Below are positions 1 to 7,935 of a DNA stretch of 12,961 nucleotides, one piece after another. Within the stretch, counting starts at the first letter, position 1. Each line of letters opens with the position of its first letter. The DNA lies in contig JALVDG010000108.1 of assembly GCA_027009095.1 (NCBI GenBank), positions 1-12,961 on the forward strand. Direction: 5' to 3'. The DNA is from Thiotrichaceae bacterium. Lineage in GTDB: Bacteria > Pseudomonadota > Gammaproteobacteria > Thiotrichales > Thiotrichaceae. The notes beneath the pieces are model-generated. The model ran no database searches and had not been told where the DNA came from. It saw only the letters and a program-made list of their open reading frames with translations. A program made the translations under genes and the position numbers.

Positions 1-73
1 AATTAGTCTTGGCTTGACCATTAAATAAAATCTCGATTAGGTGTGATGACAATGAGCTTGTTCGTTATATCTG

Positions 74-904
74 TTATTTTAAAATCCTACTTAAAATATC
101 TACAATAAAAAGTCCATCTTTATCACTAAGGAAGTGACTTTCTTGTGTTAAATATAGCATTGATTGACCACGTAACGCCCAAACATTATTCATGTTTTGG
201 CTTGCTGTAGGTACAACAAAATCATATTGCATTGGTTGACGCTTGGTTTTGTTTGCTCGAATAACGGATACATAAGGGATTTTAGGATGAGTTTGTCGAT
301 TTAGCCAATACAGAAAGGTATTTGGTTTTTCTTTTTTTAAATCGGAGTACAAACCTCGCGAGTCAGTAATGTCTTCCTGACCCGCCATATCGAGCATCAT
401 GCCAATAGGTGAGTTACCTGCAAGTAGTGCTAAATCGGCAATTGGCGTGCCTAAGTGTGGTGTACCTATGGTGATAAGAGCCTGTGCGGGTACATGGCCA
501 GGTGTGACAATATATAAACGTGCAACAATGCCGCCTGCGGAGTGTCCAATAAAAATAATCGGCTCGTCTCTAATGGCATATAAGTGATCTAAATATTGCC
601 CTAATATGTTTGCTTGTACGTGAATGGGTGCTTTAGACGGTAGGTCTACGGTGTAAAAAGCATCAGGAATAGCAACAGGATTGTTGGCAGGTATCATGCC
701 TTGTTGAGACCATGAATAATTTCCACCATCTTTCCAACCCGCAGCCAATAGACCTTTAGTGACATTGGTGGTGCGCCATGACATACCATCGGCTAAATAG
801 CCATGAATCATCACAATGGTTTTAGCTTGTAAGGAGCTTGATGCTAAAAAACCAAAGAATAAAAAAATGAATAAAAAATTAAACTTAAGTGTCTTGCTTG
901 TCAT
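74..904 (-). CDS. Exported lipase/esterase, alpha/beta hydrolase fold
   Basis: 276 aa. The N-terminus has a signal peptide: Lys at 4 and 7, a Phe/Leu-rich core at about 8-20, and a likely cleavage after the SSLQA at 23-27. An early HGY (34-36) fits the oxyanion-hole region of lipases. GHSAGG (120-125) is the nucleophile elbow with Ser122, and GTPHLGTP (147-154) is typical of class I and PGAP1-like lipases. Asp228 (in DFVVP) and His257 (in ESHF) would complete the triad. The expected role is hydrolysis of an ester or lipid in the periplasm or outside the cell; the substrate is unknown. The ATG at 904 is preceded by GAGGGG with a 5-base spacer, so this start is well supported. The gene is divergent from the HAD phosphatase with only 11 bp between starts, so its promoter must lie inside the neighbour's coding region. 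Confidence 0.88.
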   Translation of the reverse strand: MTSKTLKFNFLFIFLFFGFLASSSLQAKTIVMIHGYLADGMSWRTTNVTKGLLAAGWKDGGNYSWSQQGMIPANNPVAIPDAFYTVDLPSKAPIHVQANILGQYLDHLYAIRDEPIIFIGHSAGGIVARLYIVTPGHVPAQALITIGTPHLGTPIADLALLAGNSPIGMMLDMAGQEDITDSRGLYSDLKKEKPNTFLYWLNRQTHPKIPYVSVIRANKTKRQPMQYDFVVPTASQNMNNVWALRGQSMLYLTQESHFLSDKDGLFIVDILSRILK

Positions 905-915
905 ATCATCCCCTC

Positions 916-1614
916 ATGATGATTAAATGTATTACTTTCGACTTAGATGACACTCTCTGGGAGTGCAAGCCTGTTATTTTAAAGGCAGAAAAAACCTGCT
1001 ATCAATGGATTGAGAAGTACTACCCCAAAATTAGTTCAACTTATTCCTTTGAGCAACTTATTCAAAACCGCATAGAGTATATGCAGGAACATCCTGATGA
1101 TGTTTATGATCTAACCAAAATACGCAAAGATTGGTTAAGTGAGTTAGCGGATAAGTTTTCGTACCCTCAACAAATGGCAGAAGATGCTTTTCATATTTTC
1201 TGGCTGGCTCGTAACCAAGTTACTTTATACGACGGCACACTTGAGGTCTTAGAGCAACTCTCTACAAAGTATCGTTTAGGTGTTATAAGTAATGGCAATG
1301 CGGATGTAAATCACATTGGTATCGGTCAATACTTTGATTTTAGCGTCCATGTGAACGAAATAGGTGTTGCTAAACCAGATGCCAGAATATTTCAATATGC
1401 GTTAACATTAGCTAATAGTACTGCCTCGGAAACGTTACACGTCGGCGATCATCCAACGTATGATGTCATAGGCGCACTGAATGCAGGCTTACATGCAATA
1501 TGGTATAACCCCCAACATAAAAAATGGGATAAAGACAAATCCCCTAGTGCCATAATTGCTCATTTAAATGAGATTGCGCCACACGTTGAGCGTATTATTC
1601 GTGGCTCTATTTAG
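916..1614 (+). CDS. HAD-superfamily hydrolase, YigB-like (FMN/sugar-phosphate phosphatase type)
   Basis: 232 aa from the ATG at 916; a second ATG follows at 919. All four HAD motifs are present: FDLDDT (8-13; nucleophile Asp9, acid/base Asp11), VISNGN (123-128; Ser125), KPD (153-155; Lys153) and GDHPTYD (177-183; Asp178, Asp183). The start FDLDDTLWECKPVILKAE closely follows E. coli YigB, an FMN and sugar-phosphate phosphatase, and the length fits that family (about 238 aa). The cap lies between motifs I and II (about 15-115), as in C1-type HADs. The protein is cytosolic; the exact substrate is inferred only by similarity. A longer reading from GTG at 889 would overlap the divergent lipase start and adds residues with no family match, so 916 is preferred. 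No convincing Shine-Dalgarno sequence precedes 916; the bases there are the complement of the lipase RBS. relA follows 58 bp downstream on the same strand. Confidence 0.88.
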   Translation: MMIKCITFDLDDTLWECKPVILKAEKTCYQWIEKYYPKISSTYSFEQLIQNRIEYMQEHPDDVYDLTKIRKDWLSELADKFSYPQQMAEDAFHIFWLARNQVTLYDGTLEVLEQLSTKYRLGVISNGNADVNHIGIGQYFDFSVHVNEIGVAKPDARIFQYALTLANSTASETLHVGDHPTYDVIGALNAGLHAIWYNPQHKKWDKDKSPSAIIAHLNEIAPHVERIIRGSI

Positions 1615-1621
1615 TCTATTT

Positions 1622-1640
1622 GCCTTGATGAATACAAGGC
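1622..1640 (+). other. Small hairpin between the HAD gene and relA
   Basis: GCCTTG, a 7-base loop (ATGAATA), then CAAGGC form a perfect 6-bp stem just after the HAD stop codon. No T-run follows, so it is not a standard intrinsic terminator. It could stabilise an mRNA end or act as a weak attenuator before relA; nothing else supports a function. Confidence 0.3.
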
Positions 1641-1672
1641 TTAGTCCAACACTAAAAACAGAATAATTTATC

Positions 1673-3826
1673 ATGCAACATAGCCAGCTAACTGATAATA
1701 AACAATATAACCGCGATGAGTGGATAGAGCGTCTCTGGGTCACTGAAAAGGATAGTGACAAAGTTATGGTGACTAAAGCAGTTGACTATATGTTGCAAGT
1801 TGCATTAGTTGATCGTGAGCCACACATACCGATTAGTTTAGATGTGGCGAGTACACTTATTAATTTACAAGTTGATCAAGTTACCATTATCGCCACATTA
1901 CTAAGTGATATTCGTTTAAACGAAAGTTTTTCGATTGAATATATAGAAGAAGAATTTAGTCCTGTTATCGCCATGTTAGTCAAAAACATGCGTTGGCTAC
2001 ATAACTTTAAAGCACCGCATGAAAATGGTGTGACAATTCCAGAGCAAGCCGAAAAGCTTCGCCGCATGTTACTTGCGATGGTTGACGATGTGCGTGCAGT
2101 ACTTATCCGTCTTGCATGGAATGTACAGCAGTTACGTTTAATTTCCGACTCTCCTGATGACATCAAGCGAGCATTTGCTGAAGAAACAATGGCTATTTAT
2201 TCACCATTGGCTAATCGTTTAGGTATTAGCCAGTTAAAGTGGGAAATGGAAGATCGTGCTTTTCGTTATTTAGAGCCTGATTGCTATAAACGTATCGCTA
2301 AATTATTAGCCACAAAACGCTTAGAACGAGAGTCATATGTCGAACGTTTTACTGAAACATTGCGTGACTTATTAGCAGCAGACAATATTAAAGCAACGGT
2401 ATACGGTCGCCCCAAGCATATCTACAGCATTTGGAAAAAAATGAAACGCAAAAAATTAGCGTTTGATCAGCTCTATGATTTGCGTGCGGTACGCGTTATT
2501 GTCGAAACCAATAAAGACTGCTATACCGTTGTCTCTAATGTTCATGCCAAGTGGAAATATATTCCCGAAGAGTTTGATGATTATATTAATAATCGCAAAC
2601 CTAACGGCTATCAATCTCTGCATACTGTTGTCATAGGTCCTGAAAATAAAGCCGTCGAGATACAAATTCGTACCGAAGATATGCACCTCTTTGCCGAGTT
2701 GGGTGTGGCAGCGCATTGGCGTTACAAAGAAGGTGGCGCGCAAGATGCTGAAATGGAAAGAGTAATTTCATCGTTGCGTCGCTTTTTAGATAGTGATGAA
2801 TCTGATTCAGAGCTATTAGAAGATTTTCAGGCAGGTATCTTCTCAGATCGTGTCTTTGCGTTGACTCCTAAAGGCGATATTTTTGATTTAAGTAAAGGCT
2901 CTACGCCTATTGATTTTGCCTATGCGGTTCATACCCACGTAGGGCATCGCTGCATAGGGGCAAAAGTTAATGGCTCGATAGTACCTTTAAACTACAAATT
3001 AAAAAATGGAGACCGTGTTGAAATCATCACAGGAAAAGTAGAGCAACCCAAGCGTAAATGGCTGAATCCGATTTTAGAATACGTTGGTTCTGCGGGTACA
3101 CGGGCTAAAATACGTCACTGGTTTCGTCAGCAAGACCATGAGCAAAATTTGCATGATGGCATGAGTATTTTGGATCAAGAAAAACGTCGTTTAGGTCTAA
3201 AAAAGATTGATATGGATGCGCTAGTTGAACGTTTTAATGTGCAAAGCAAAAAAGAGTTTTTAATTGCACTAGGTCGTGGTGATATTAATATCGCACAACT
3301 TACCGATACCTTTGACTTACCCGATAAAAATGAAGTCAAGTTCCGCAAAGTAAAAGTAAGGGAACAATCGAATCATCAAGGTATTCAAATACAGGGGGTA
3401 GGTAACTTATTGGTGGAAATATCCAACTGTTGCCAGCCTGTGCCAGGTGACGATATTATTGGATATATCACCATTGGTCGAGGCATTAAAATACATCGCG
3501 CCGACTGTACCAATGTACTCAAGAAAAATCTCACAGAAGAACAACGTCTACGCCTTACTGAAGCCAGTTGGGGAGCAGAAACCACCGCTTATACTGTTGG
3601 TATACAGGTAACAGGATTTAACCAACCAGGTTTTTTGCGTGATATTGCGGAGATATTGGCAAAACTACAAATTAATGTTTCAAATATATCCAGCTCGCGT
3701 GGAGCAACTGACTTGATCTCAATTCTGCATATTGAAGTACAAATCGAAAACTTAAAAAAACTATCTAATGCATTAGAGAAAATAGAAGAGCTACCCAATG
3801 TGATGGATGCTAAGCGTAAAAGCTGA
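1673..3826 (+). CDS. relA: GTP pyrophosphokinase RelA, ppGpp synthetase I
   Basis: 717 aa, against about 744 in E. coli. RelA makes (p)ppGpp from ATP and GTP/GDP when uncharged tRNA enters the ribosome. The N-terminal HD hydrolase fold (about 20-200) is degenerate: the catalytic HD pair is replaced by Ser78-Asp79 in LLSDI, as expected for a synthetase-only RelA. The synthetase domain (about 235-355) has GRPKHIYSIW (245-254), YDLRAVRV (268-275), EFDDY (300-304, the acidic motif of RelA rather than the RXKD of SpoT), NGYQSLHT (311-318) and VEIQIRT (328-334). A TGS domain spans about 393-454. The zinc-finger-like CC domain has CC 586-587, His608 and Cys612, and an ACT domain fills 640-715. The start follows a weak purine stretch. 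The TGA stop lies inside a 13-bp MITE-end-like sequence. The HAD gene ends 58 bp upstream and may be co-transcribed. Confidence 0.97.
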   Translation: MQHSQLTDNKQYNRDEWIERLWVTEKDSDKVMVTKAVDYMLQVALVDREPHIPISLDVASTLINLQVDQVTIIATLLSDIRLNESFSIEYIEEEFSPVIAMLVKNMRWLHNFKAPHENGVTIPEQAEKLRRMLLAMVDDVRAVLIRLAWNVQQLRLISDSPDDIKRAFAEETMAIYSPLANRLGISQLKWEMEDRAFRYLEPDCYKRIAKLLATKRLERESYVERFTETLRDLLAADNIKATVYGRPKHIYSIWKKMKRKKLAFDQLYDLRAVRVIVETNKDCYTVVSNVHAKWKYIPEEFDDYINNRKPNGYQSLHTVVIGPENKAVEIQIRTEDMHLFAELGVAAHWRYKEGGAQDAEMERVISSLRRFLDSDESDSELLEDFQAGIFSDRVFALTPKGDIFDLSKGSTPIDFAYAVHTHVGHRCIGAKVNGSIVPLNYKLKNGDRVEIITGKVEQPKRKWLNPILEYVGSAGTRAKIRHWFRQQDHEQNLHDGMSILDQEKRRLGLKKIDMDALVERFNVQSKKEFLIALGRGDINIAQLTDTFDLPDKNEVKFRKVKVREQSNHQGIQIQGVGNLLVEISNCCQPVPGDDIIGYITIGRGIKIHRADCTNVLKKNLTEEQRLRLTEASWGAETTAYTVGIQVTGFNQPGFLRDIAEILAKLQINVSNISSSRGATDLISILHIEVQIENLKKLSNALEKIEELPNVMDAKRKS

Positions 3827-3834
3827 GTAGTTAC
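3822..3834 (+). repeat. Lone MITE family A end overlapping the relA stop
   Basis: GCTGAGTAGTTAC matches the right end of the family A copy at 8652-8792 over 13 bases, and the complement of the left end at 4918 over 12 of 13. The relA TGA (3824-3826) is its third to fifth bases. No other part of the element is recognisable beside it, so it may be a relic of imprecise excision or chance; an exact 13-mer match is unlikely at random in a window this size. Confidence 0.45.
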
Positions 3835-3858
3835 GAAAGATACTCTCAAATATATACT
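3831..3858 (+). promoter_or_regulatory. Possible sigma70 promoter for the lipoprotein gene
   Basis: TTACGA (3831-3836) and TATACT (3853-3858) are separated by 16 bp, ending 35 bp before the lipoprotein ATG. The -10 is good and the -35 weak. The -35 overlaps the lone MITE end. Read-through from relA is an alternative. Confidence 0.3.
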
Positions 3859-3893
3859 ATACTTAATAAGATAAGTTTTTTAGAGGGAGTGAT

Positions 3894-4529
3894 ATGGTCA
3901 TGTTGCGTCAATTTTCATTATTGTTTTTGGCTTTTTTTCTCGTATCTTGTGGTGGTTCTGGCTCAGGTAGCTCTACTCCTTCTGCTCCGATGACGGGTAC
4001 AGCATTACAGGCGGCAAATACGGTGGTACAGGCTATCAACCAGCTAGAGAATGCTGGTGGTGGTTTAGCTGCTTTTACGAACTTGTTTGATAGCGATGGT
4101 GTACGTTTTTCGGCTGATTATAATGTAACTTCTAGTGATTTAGTGTTTACTAAAGACGCTTATGAGAGTGAGTTTATTGTACAAAACCCACCATTGCATA
4201 CATGGGGCATAGAAGATGGTTCGGGAGATCCTATTAGTCTTAATGTAAGGAGCTTTCTGTCTCAGCGCCTTTGGGATTTTGCTTACCATAACAATGCGAC
4301 AGTGACAGAGATTAATACGAGTAGTGATTTTTTATCACAGGGAAATTTAATCAATAATATGCTGACTTTTTATCCTGCGCCACAGTATAAAATTATTGAG
4401 TATCATCAAGCAGGTGTTGACCCTAGTCTTAATGGCATGGATTGGACAAGTTTGATGGTGGTGTTGAAAAATTTAGGTGCTAATAAATGGTCGCTAGCTG
4501 GTTTGGCGCATGGTGCTTGGACGATTTAA
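3894..4529 (+). CDS. Predicted outer-membrane lipoprotein, function unknown
   Basis: 211 aa. A hydrophobic signal (FSLLFLAFFL, 7-16) ends in the lipobox LVSC with Cys19, followed by a Gly/Ser-rich tether (GGSGSGSSTPSAP). Residue +2 after Cys is Gly, which favours sorting to the outer membrane. The mature part (about 33-211) starts with an Ala/Gln-rich helix (ALQAANTVVQAINQLENAGG), then a mixed globular region with several aromatic residues (HTWGIEDGSG, LWDFAYHNN, LTFYPAPQYKIIEYHQ, KWSLAGLAHGAW). I do not recognise the fold. GAGGGAG (3883-3889) precedes two possible starts: ATG 3894 (4-base gap) and ATG 3900 (10-base gap), so the start is uncertain by two codons. It lies 67 bp after relA on the same strand. 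Confidence 0.75.
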   Translation: MVMLRQFSLLFLAFFLVSCGGSGSGSSTPSAPMTGTALQAANTVVQAINQLENAGGGLAAFTNLFDSDGVRFSADYNVTSSDLVFTKDAYESEFIVQNPPLHTWGIEDGSGDPISLNVRSFLSQRLWDFAYHNNATVTEINTSSDFLSQGNLINNMLTFYPAPQYKIIEYHQAGVDPSLNGMDWTSLMVVLKNLGANKWSLAGLAHGAWTI

Positions 4530-4638
4530 CTTTTTATTCGCAACCAGTTGTCTGTAGGTGTAATGCTATTCAGAAATAATTAAGCAAGCTAGTGTTTTAA
4601 TGGATTCGCATCTATCCCCCGATGAGAAGGATTTTGGA

Positions 4639-4917
4639 ATGAAAAACAAACTATCTACTATCCTATTAATTGCACTTTTAGCTTCTCCGTTATTAGCTTC
4701 TGCTGGTAGTTTGGATGTAATGGAGGATGAATATTTGAATGTAGATGATGGTGCTGAAGCACTTGTTTTGAATGAGGATTCTTTAGAAAATAATAAACCT
4801 AGCGATCTTAATCAATGGGGAAGTGATTGGGGAAATAAAGTGCCTTTTAAGGGTAATGTGCCTCACGATGTTGCCGCTTATGGTGTTGATGTAGCAAGTT
4901 ATTTTCCCAAATTTTAG
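4639..4917 (+). CDS. Small secreted acidic protein, function unknown
   Basis: 92 aa from the ATG at 4639. AGAAGG (4625-4630) with an 8-base spacer and a textbook signal peptide (MKNK, then STILLIALLASPLLASA with cleavage after residue 22) select this start over the in-frame ATG at 4600, which would bury the signal behind 13 charged residues. The mature peptide is about 70 aa, acidic at first (DVMEDEYLNVDDGAE) and ending with DVASYFPKF. It has no Cys and no known domain. It may be a small periplasmic or extracellular protein; no function is assigned. A family A repeat begins directly after the stop and argS converges from the other side. Confidence 0.6.
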   Translation: MKNKLSTILLIALLASPLLASAGSLDVMEDEYLNVDDGAEALVLNEDSLENNKPSDLNQWGSDWGNKVPFKGNVPHDVAAYGVDVASYFPKF

Positions 4918-5060
4918 ATAACTACTCAGCTTGCACTCTATTTTGCCCGATTTCTACGTTAAAAGTGCTCATTTATACGGATAAATTCCGCTCTTTTCCC
5001 TTTAACTTAAACAAAATAGAGCGCGATCCAAGCAGTTACAATCCCAGCTGTGTAGTTGGC
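4918..5060 (+). mobile_element. MITE family A, copy 1
   Basis: About 143 bp filling the whole gap between two converging genes. The left end ATAACTACTCA differs by one base from the family end GTAACTACTCA; the right end (TGTGTAGTTGGC, 5049-5060) is decayed. An inner inverted pair, CTCTATTTTG and CAAAATAGAG, is perfect. Bases 4935-4978 are identical over 44 nt to 8669-8712 of copy 2. No clear flanking duplication remains, consistent with an older insertion. It contains no ORF. It may also serve as a two-way transcription barrier for the small secreted-protein gene and argS. Confidence 0.75.
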
Positions 5061-5061
5061 A

Positions 5062-6789
5062 TTACATTTTATCTAATGTATCAATTCCTAATAAGCCTAA
5101 ACCTGTATCTAATGTTTTAGCGGTTAATTTAGCAAGCTTTAAGCGACTGTTTTTAATATCATTCTCTGCTTTTAATATTGGGCATGCTTCATAAAATGAC
5201 ATGAAGTTTCCTGCCAGCTCAAATAAATAATTACATAAAATATTGGGTGTACCATCTTTAACAACTAGCTCAATCGCTTCTATTAATTGCAGTAATTTAA
5301 CGCCTAGTTGTTGTTCTGCTGGTTCGTTTAAATGTATTGGTACAGACGAATCAATTTTTCCTGCTTTACGAAAAATACTCTGGATTCTGGCGTAAGCATA
5401 CTGCAAATAGGGGGCGGTATTGCCTTCAAAACTGAGCATGGTGTCCCAGTTAAAAATATAGTCAGAGCTACGGTTTTTACTGAGATCGGCATATTTTACT
5501 GCACCAATACCAACGGTATGTGCAATAGATTGACGTTCATCTTCACTTAAATCAGGGTTTATTTCGCTAACTAAATCAAAGGCGCGTTGTTCTGCTTTTG
5601 TAAGTAAATCGATTAGTTTTACCGTTCCACCGTCTCGTGTTTTAAAGGGTTTGCCATCTTTCCCCATCATCGTACCAAAGGCCATGTGCTCAAGTTGTGT
5701 TTCTTGTGGAACAAAATTGGCAGCTTTAGCGATAGCAAATACTTGATTTAAATGTAGGCTTTGGCGTGCATCGACAAAGTATAAAATACGATCAGCATGA
5801 AGTGTGTTATGACGATAGCGAAGGGCGGCTAAATCGGTGGTTGCATAGAGGTAGCCACCATCTGATTTTTGTACAATAGCGGGTAATATTTTACCGTCTT
5901 TACCTTTAAATTCTTCAAGGAAAACACATTGTGCGCCTTGGTCTTCGGTTAGTAAACCTGCTTTGTCTAAGTCTTTAATCACATCAGCAAGGTCATCGTT
6001 ATAGGCGCTTTCGGGCATCACATCATCGCGTGTTAACAAGACATTTAGGCGACTGTAAATATCATCACAATGTTGAAGTGAAATATCAATAAACTGTTGC
6101 CATAGAGCGAGACACTCTTCATCACCTGCTTGTAATTTAACAACATAGTCGCGCGCGGTTTCGGCGAATTCTGGCTCATTATCAAAACGCTTTTTTGCAT
6201 CACGATAAAAACCTTCCAAGTCAGATAGCTGCATAGAAAGCTCTTCACCTGATGTTTTCAAGCTGTTCATATGTGCCAGTAACATGCCAAATTGAGTACC
6301 CCAATTTCCTACATGGTTTTGACGAATGACTTTATGGCCAACAAACGCTAGTGTGCGCGCTAATGCATCTCCAATAATGGTTGAGCGTAAGTGACCCACG
6401 TGCATTTCTTTGGCAAGATTTGGTCCAGAGTAGTCGATAACAACGGTTTGTGGCTTGTCTACTTGGTTAATATTAAGCTTGTCGTTGCTAAGTGCTAACT
6501 CTAGTTGTTGGCTGAGCCATTCCATTTTTAGGTGGATATTTAAAAAGCCAGGCCCTGCTATCTCTACCTTTTCTGCAATATCATCTAGCTCTAAGGCTTC
6601 TAATACCTTGCTAGCCAGCTCGCGTGGGTTCATCTTCAACTGTTTTGCTGCGCCCATTACACCATTGGCTTGGTAGTGTCCAAACTCAGGTCGGTTAGAC
6701 TGTTTGATAACCGCCGATGCGTTGTTGGGTGCACCAGCAGCAATAAGTGCTTGGGATACACGGCTGTCGAGAAGTTGGCGGATATTCAT
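5062..6789 (-). CDS. argS: Arginyl-tRNA synthetase
   Basis: 575 aa, nearly the length of E. coli ArgRS (577), and alignable by eye along its whole length. It attaches arginine to tRNA-Arg using ATP, in the cytosol, as a class Ia enzyme. The N-terminal Add1 domain spans about 1-110 (FGHYQANG at 36-43). The HIGH signature appears as HVGH (130-133) in AKEMHVGHLRSTIIGD. The KMSKS region is the usual non-canonical bacterial form, GKDGKPFKTRDGGTVKL (376-392). VGIGAVKYADLSKNR is conserved. The DALR-type anticodon-binding domain fills about 455-575 and ends LGIDTLDKM. The ATG has AAGGA upstream with a 6-base spacer. It has its own promoter in the 68-bp gap after the regulator gene. Its 3' end abuts a family A MITE. 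Confidence 0.98.
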   Translation of the reverse strand: MNIRQLLDSRVSQALIAAGAPNNASAVIKQSNRPEFGHYQANGVMGAAKQLKMNPRELASKVLEALELDDIAEKVEIAGPGFLNIHLKMEWLSQQLELALSNDKLNINQVDKPQTVVIDYSGPNLAKEMHVGHLRSTIIGDALARTLAFVGHKVIRQNHVGNWGTQFGMLLAHMNSLKTSGEELSMQLSDLEGFYRDAKKRFDNEPEFAETARDYVVKLQAGDEECLALWQQFIDISLQHCDDIYSRLNVLLTRDDVMPESAYNDDLADVIKDLDKAGLLTEDQGAQCVFLEEFKGKDGKILPAIVQKSDGGYLYATTDLAALRYRHNTLHADRILYFVDARQSLHLNQVFAIAKAANFVPQETQLEHMAFGTMMGKDGKPFKTRDGGTVKLIDLLTKAEQRAFDLVSEINPDLSEDERQSIAHTVGIGAVKYADLSKNRSSDYIFNWDTMLSFEGNTAPYLQYAYARIQSIFRKAGKIDSSVPIHLNEPAEQQLGVKLLQLIEAIELVVKDGTPNILCNYLFELAGNFMSFYEACPILKAENDIKNSRLKLAKLTAKTLDTGLGLLGIDTLDKM

Positions 6790-6825
6790 GTGGTGTCCTT
6801 CAAATGCGGTGTAAAAGAGCAGGGG

Positions 6826-6854
6826 ATTCTAGCTTATCGTCACTGAGCCAGCAA
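6826..6854 (-). promoter_or_regulatory. argS promoter (sigma70-like)
   Basis: On the minus strand TTGCTG (6849-6854) and TAGAAT (6826-6831) are separated by exactly 17 bp. The leader would be about 30 nt and contains the AAGGA of argS. This explains independent argS expression although the upstream gene reads the same way. Confidence 0.6.
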
Positions 6855-6857
6855 ACT

Positions 6858-7919
6858 TTAGTAAAAGCGTGGTGGATACTTAGCAATATCCCAATTGCGT
6901 TTAAATAATTTATTGTAGCGATAAATTCCTTCTTTTTTATAACCTAGTGTGAAAGAATTTCTATTTAGAACTGAAGTAATTAAATCATCAATTATAGTAA
7001 GTGTAATACCGCCTCGCTCAAGTTTATTTCCTTTCCAGTCCCTCTCTTCAATTGTGAGTACTTTAATGCGGTCATCTTTATTAAGTTGATTCTTAAAATT
7101 TGTTAGTTTTTTTAGTAATTCAGGACTCATTCTGTGATTTGTTAATAAGAGAATTTTATATTTCACGTTAAGTTTTGTTTTTGCTATTGAGTTGAAAATC
7201 TCTTCTTCTAGGCGTTTTTGTGTGCGGTGGTTGTAAAATAGAGTCATTTTAATGCTACTTTTTGCGTTTTCTAATAGTTCGTAAAAATCCAGAGGATTGA
7301 TTTCATCTCTATGTACTACAATTTCATTTCCCTTATCAAGTGTTTGTAATTCCTCGTATAATTCCTGGCGTTTGGACTCAATATAATTTTGTAAAACAGT
7401 GTTAGAGGTGATTGTTTCTTTGGTGAGTTTGTAATGCTCTGGCTGACTACGTTGCCACCTAGCTGTACTTAATGCTTTTGAGGTGGTGGTTTTAATGACC
7501 CCAGGAAATTGACGGATATTATTGAATGTTAAATTGTGATACTCCTCTTCAGTCGCTACTATTTTTATAAAAATATCATATTCTCCATATTGGGCACTTG
7601 CCTCTTTAACTATCTCATGTCGGTATAAACTATATAAAAATTCACGAGGATGACCTCCAGAAAAGGTGACTCGGACATAGTAGGTGTTAATGTTTGCAAG
7701 ATGGTAAGCATGGTCGAAACTGTTTTGAGGAATACCTAATTTTTTTTCAAAATGTCGAGCGGTACGGTCGCTTATAGAGCGATATTTTCCTTTTGATAAA
7801 TATTTATTAAGTGTTGCAGGAGCAATATTTAGTTTTTTAGCTAGGTCAGGACGGTTTCCATCAAATTCTTCTTCTAAAACATTGATTAAATATCTTCGTC
7901 TTATCTTTTCTATATCCAT
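6858..7919 (-). CDS. Transcriptional regulator: XRE-type HTH, AsnC/RAM-like domain, possible PLD-like C-terminus
   Basis: 353 aa. A helix-turn-helix lies at about 20-64 (RPDLAKKLNIAPATLNKYLS at 23-42, then a third helix RTARHFEKKLGIP). Residues 79-150 read like an Lrp/AsnC effector-binding (RAM) domain: a YYVRVTFSGG strand, then EYDIFIKIVATEEEY and a final IRQFPGVIKTTTSKAL, which is very characteristic. After a helical linker (165-200), residues 208-345 resemble the PLD-like sensor part of TrmB-type regulators: FYELLENAKSSIKMTLFYN, KYKILLLTNHRM, then ITLTIIDDLITSVLNR. No HKD catalytic motif is seen, so a binding rather than enzymatic role is inferred. This order of domains is unusual to me. 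The ATG has AGGA 9 bases upstream. The upstream region carries many TGTCT motifs, suggesting autoregulation. The ligand is unknown. Confidence 0.75.
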   Translation of the reverse strand: MDIEKIRRRYLINVLEEEFDGNRPDLAKKLNIAPATLNKYLSKGKYRSISDRTARHFEKKLGIPQNSFDHAYHLANINTYYVRVTFSGGHPREFLYSLYRHEIVKEASAQYGEYDIFIKIVATEEEYHNLTFNNIRQFPGVIKTTTSKALSTARWQRSQPEHYKLTKETITSNTVLQNYIESKRQELYEELQTLDKGNEIVVHRDEINPLDFYELLENAKSSIKMTLFYNHRTQKRLEEEIFNSIAKTKLNVKYKILLLTNHRMSPELLKKLTNFKNQLNKDDRIKVLTIEERDWKGNKLERGGITLTIIDDLITSVLNRNSFTLGYKKEGIYRYNKLFKRNWDIAKYPPRFY

Positions 7920-7935
7920 TTTTTGATGTCCTATT

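Noticed and set aside
889..915. Longer HAD protein from GTG 889
   Set aside because: It would overlap the lipase start and add nine residues with no family similarity; ATG 916 fits YigB-like starts.
1622..1640. Intrinsic terminator between the HAD gene and relA
   Set aside because: The stem is only 6 bp and has no following T-run.
1673..3826. Bifunctional SpoT/Rel rather than RelA
   Set aside because: The HD hydrolase pair is Ser-Asp and the synthetase carries EFDDY, the RelA type; the loss of hydrolase residues is normal for RelA and not a finding.
4600..4638. ATG 4600 as start of the small secreted protein
   Set aside because: It would put charged residues before the signal peptide; the RBS and signal point to 4639.
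5332..5550. Plus-strand ORFs inside argS and other genes (also 399-587, 6455-6676, 11791-12045)
   Set aside because: They lie within well-supported genes on the opposite strand and have no RBS or recognisable family.
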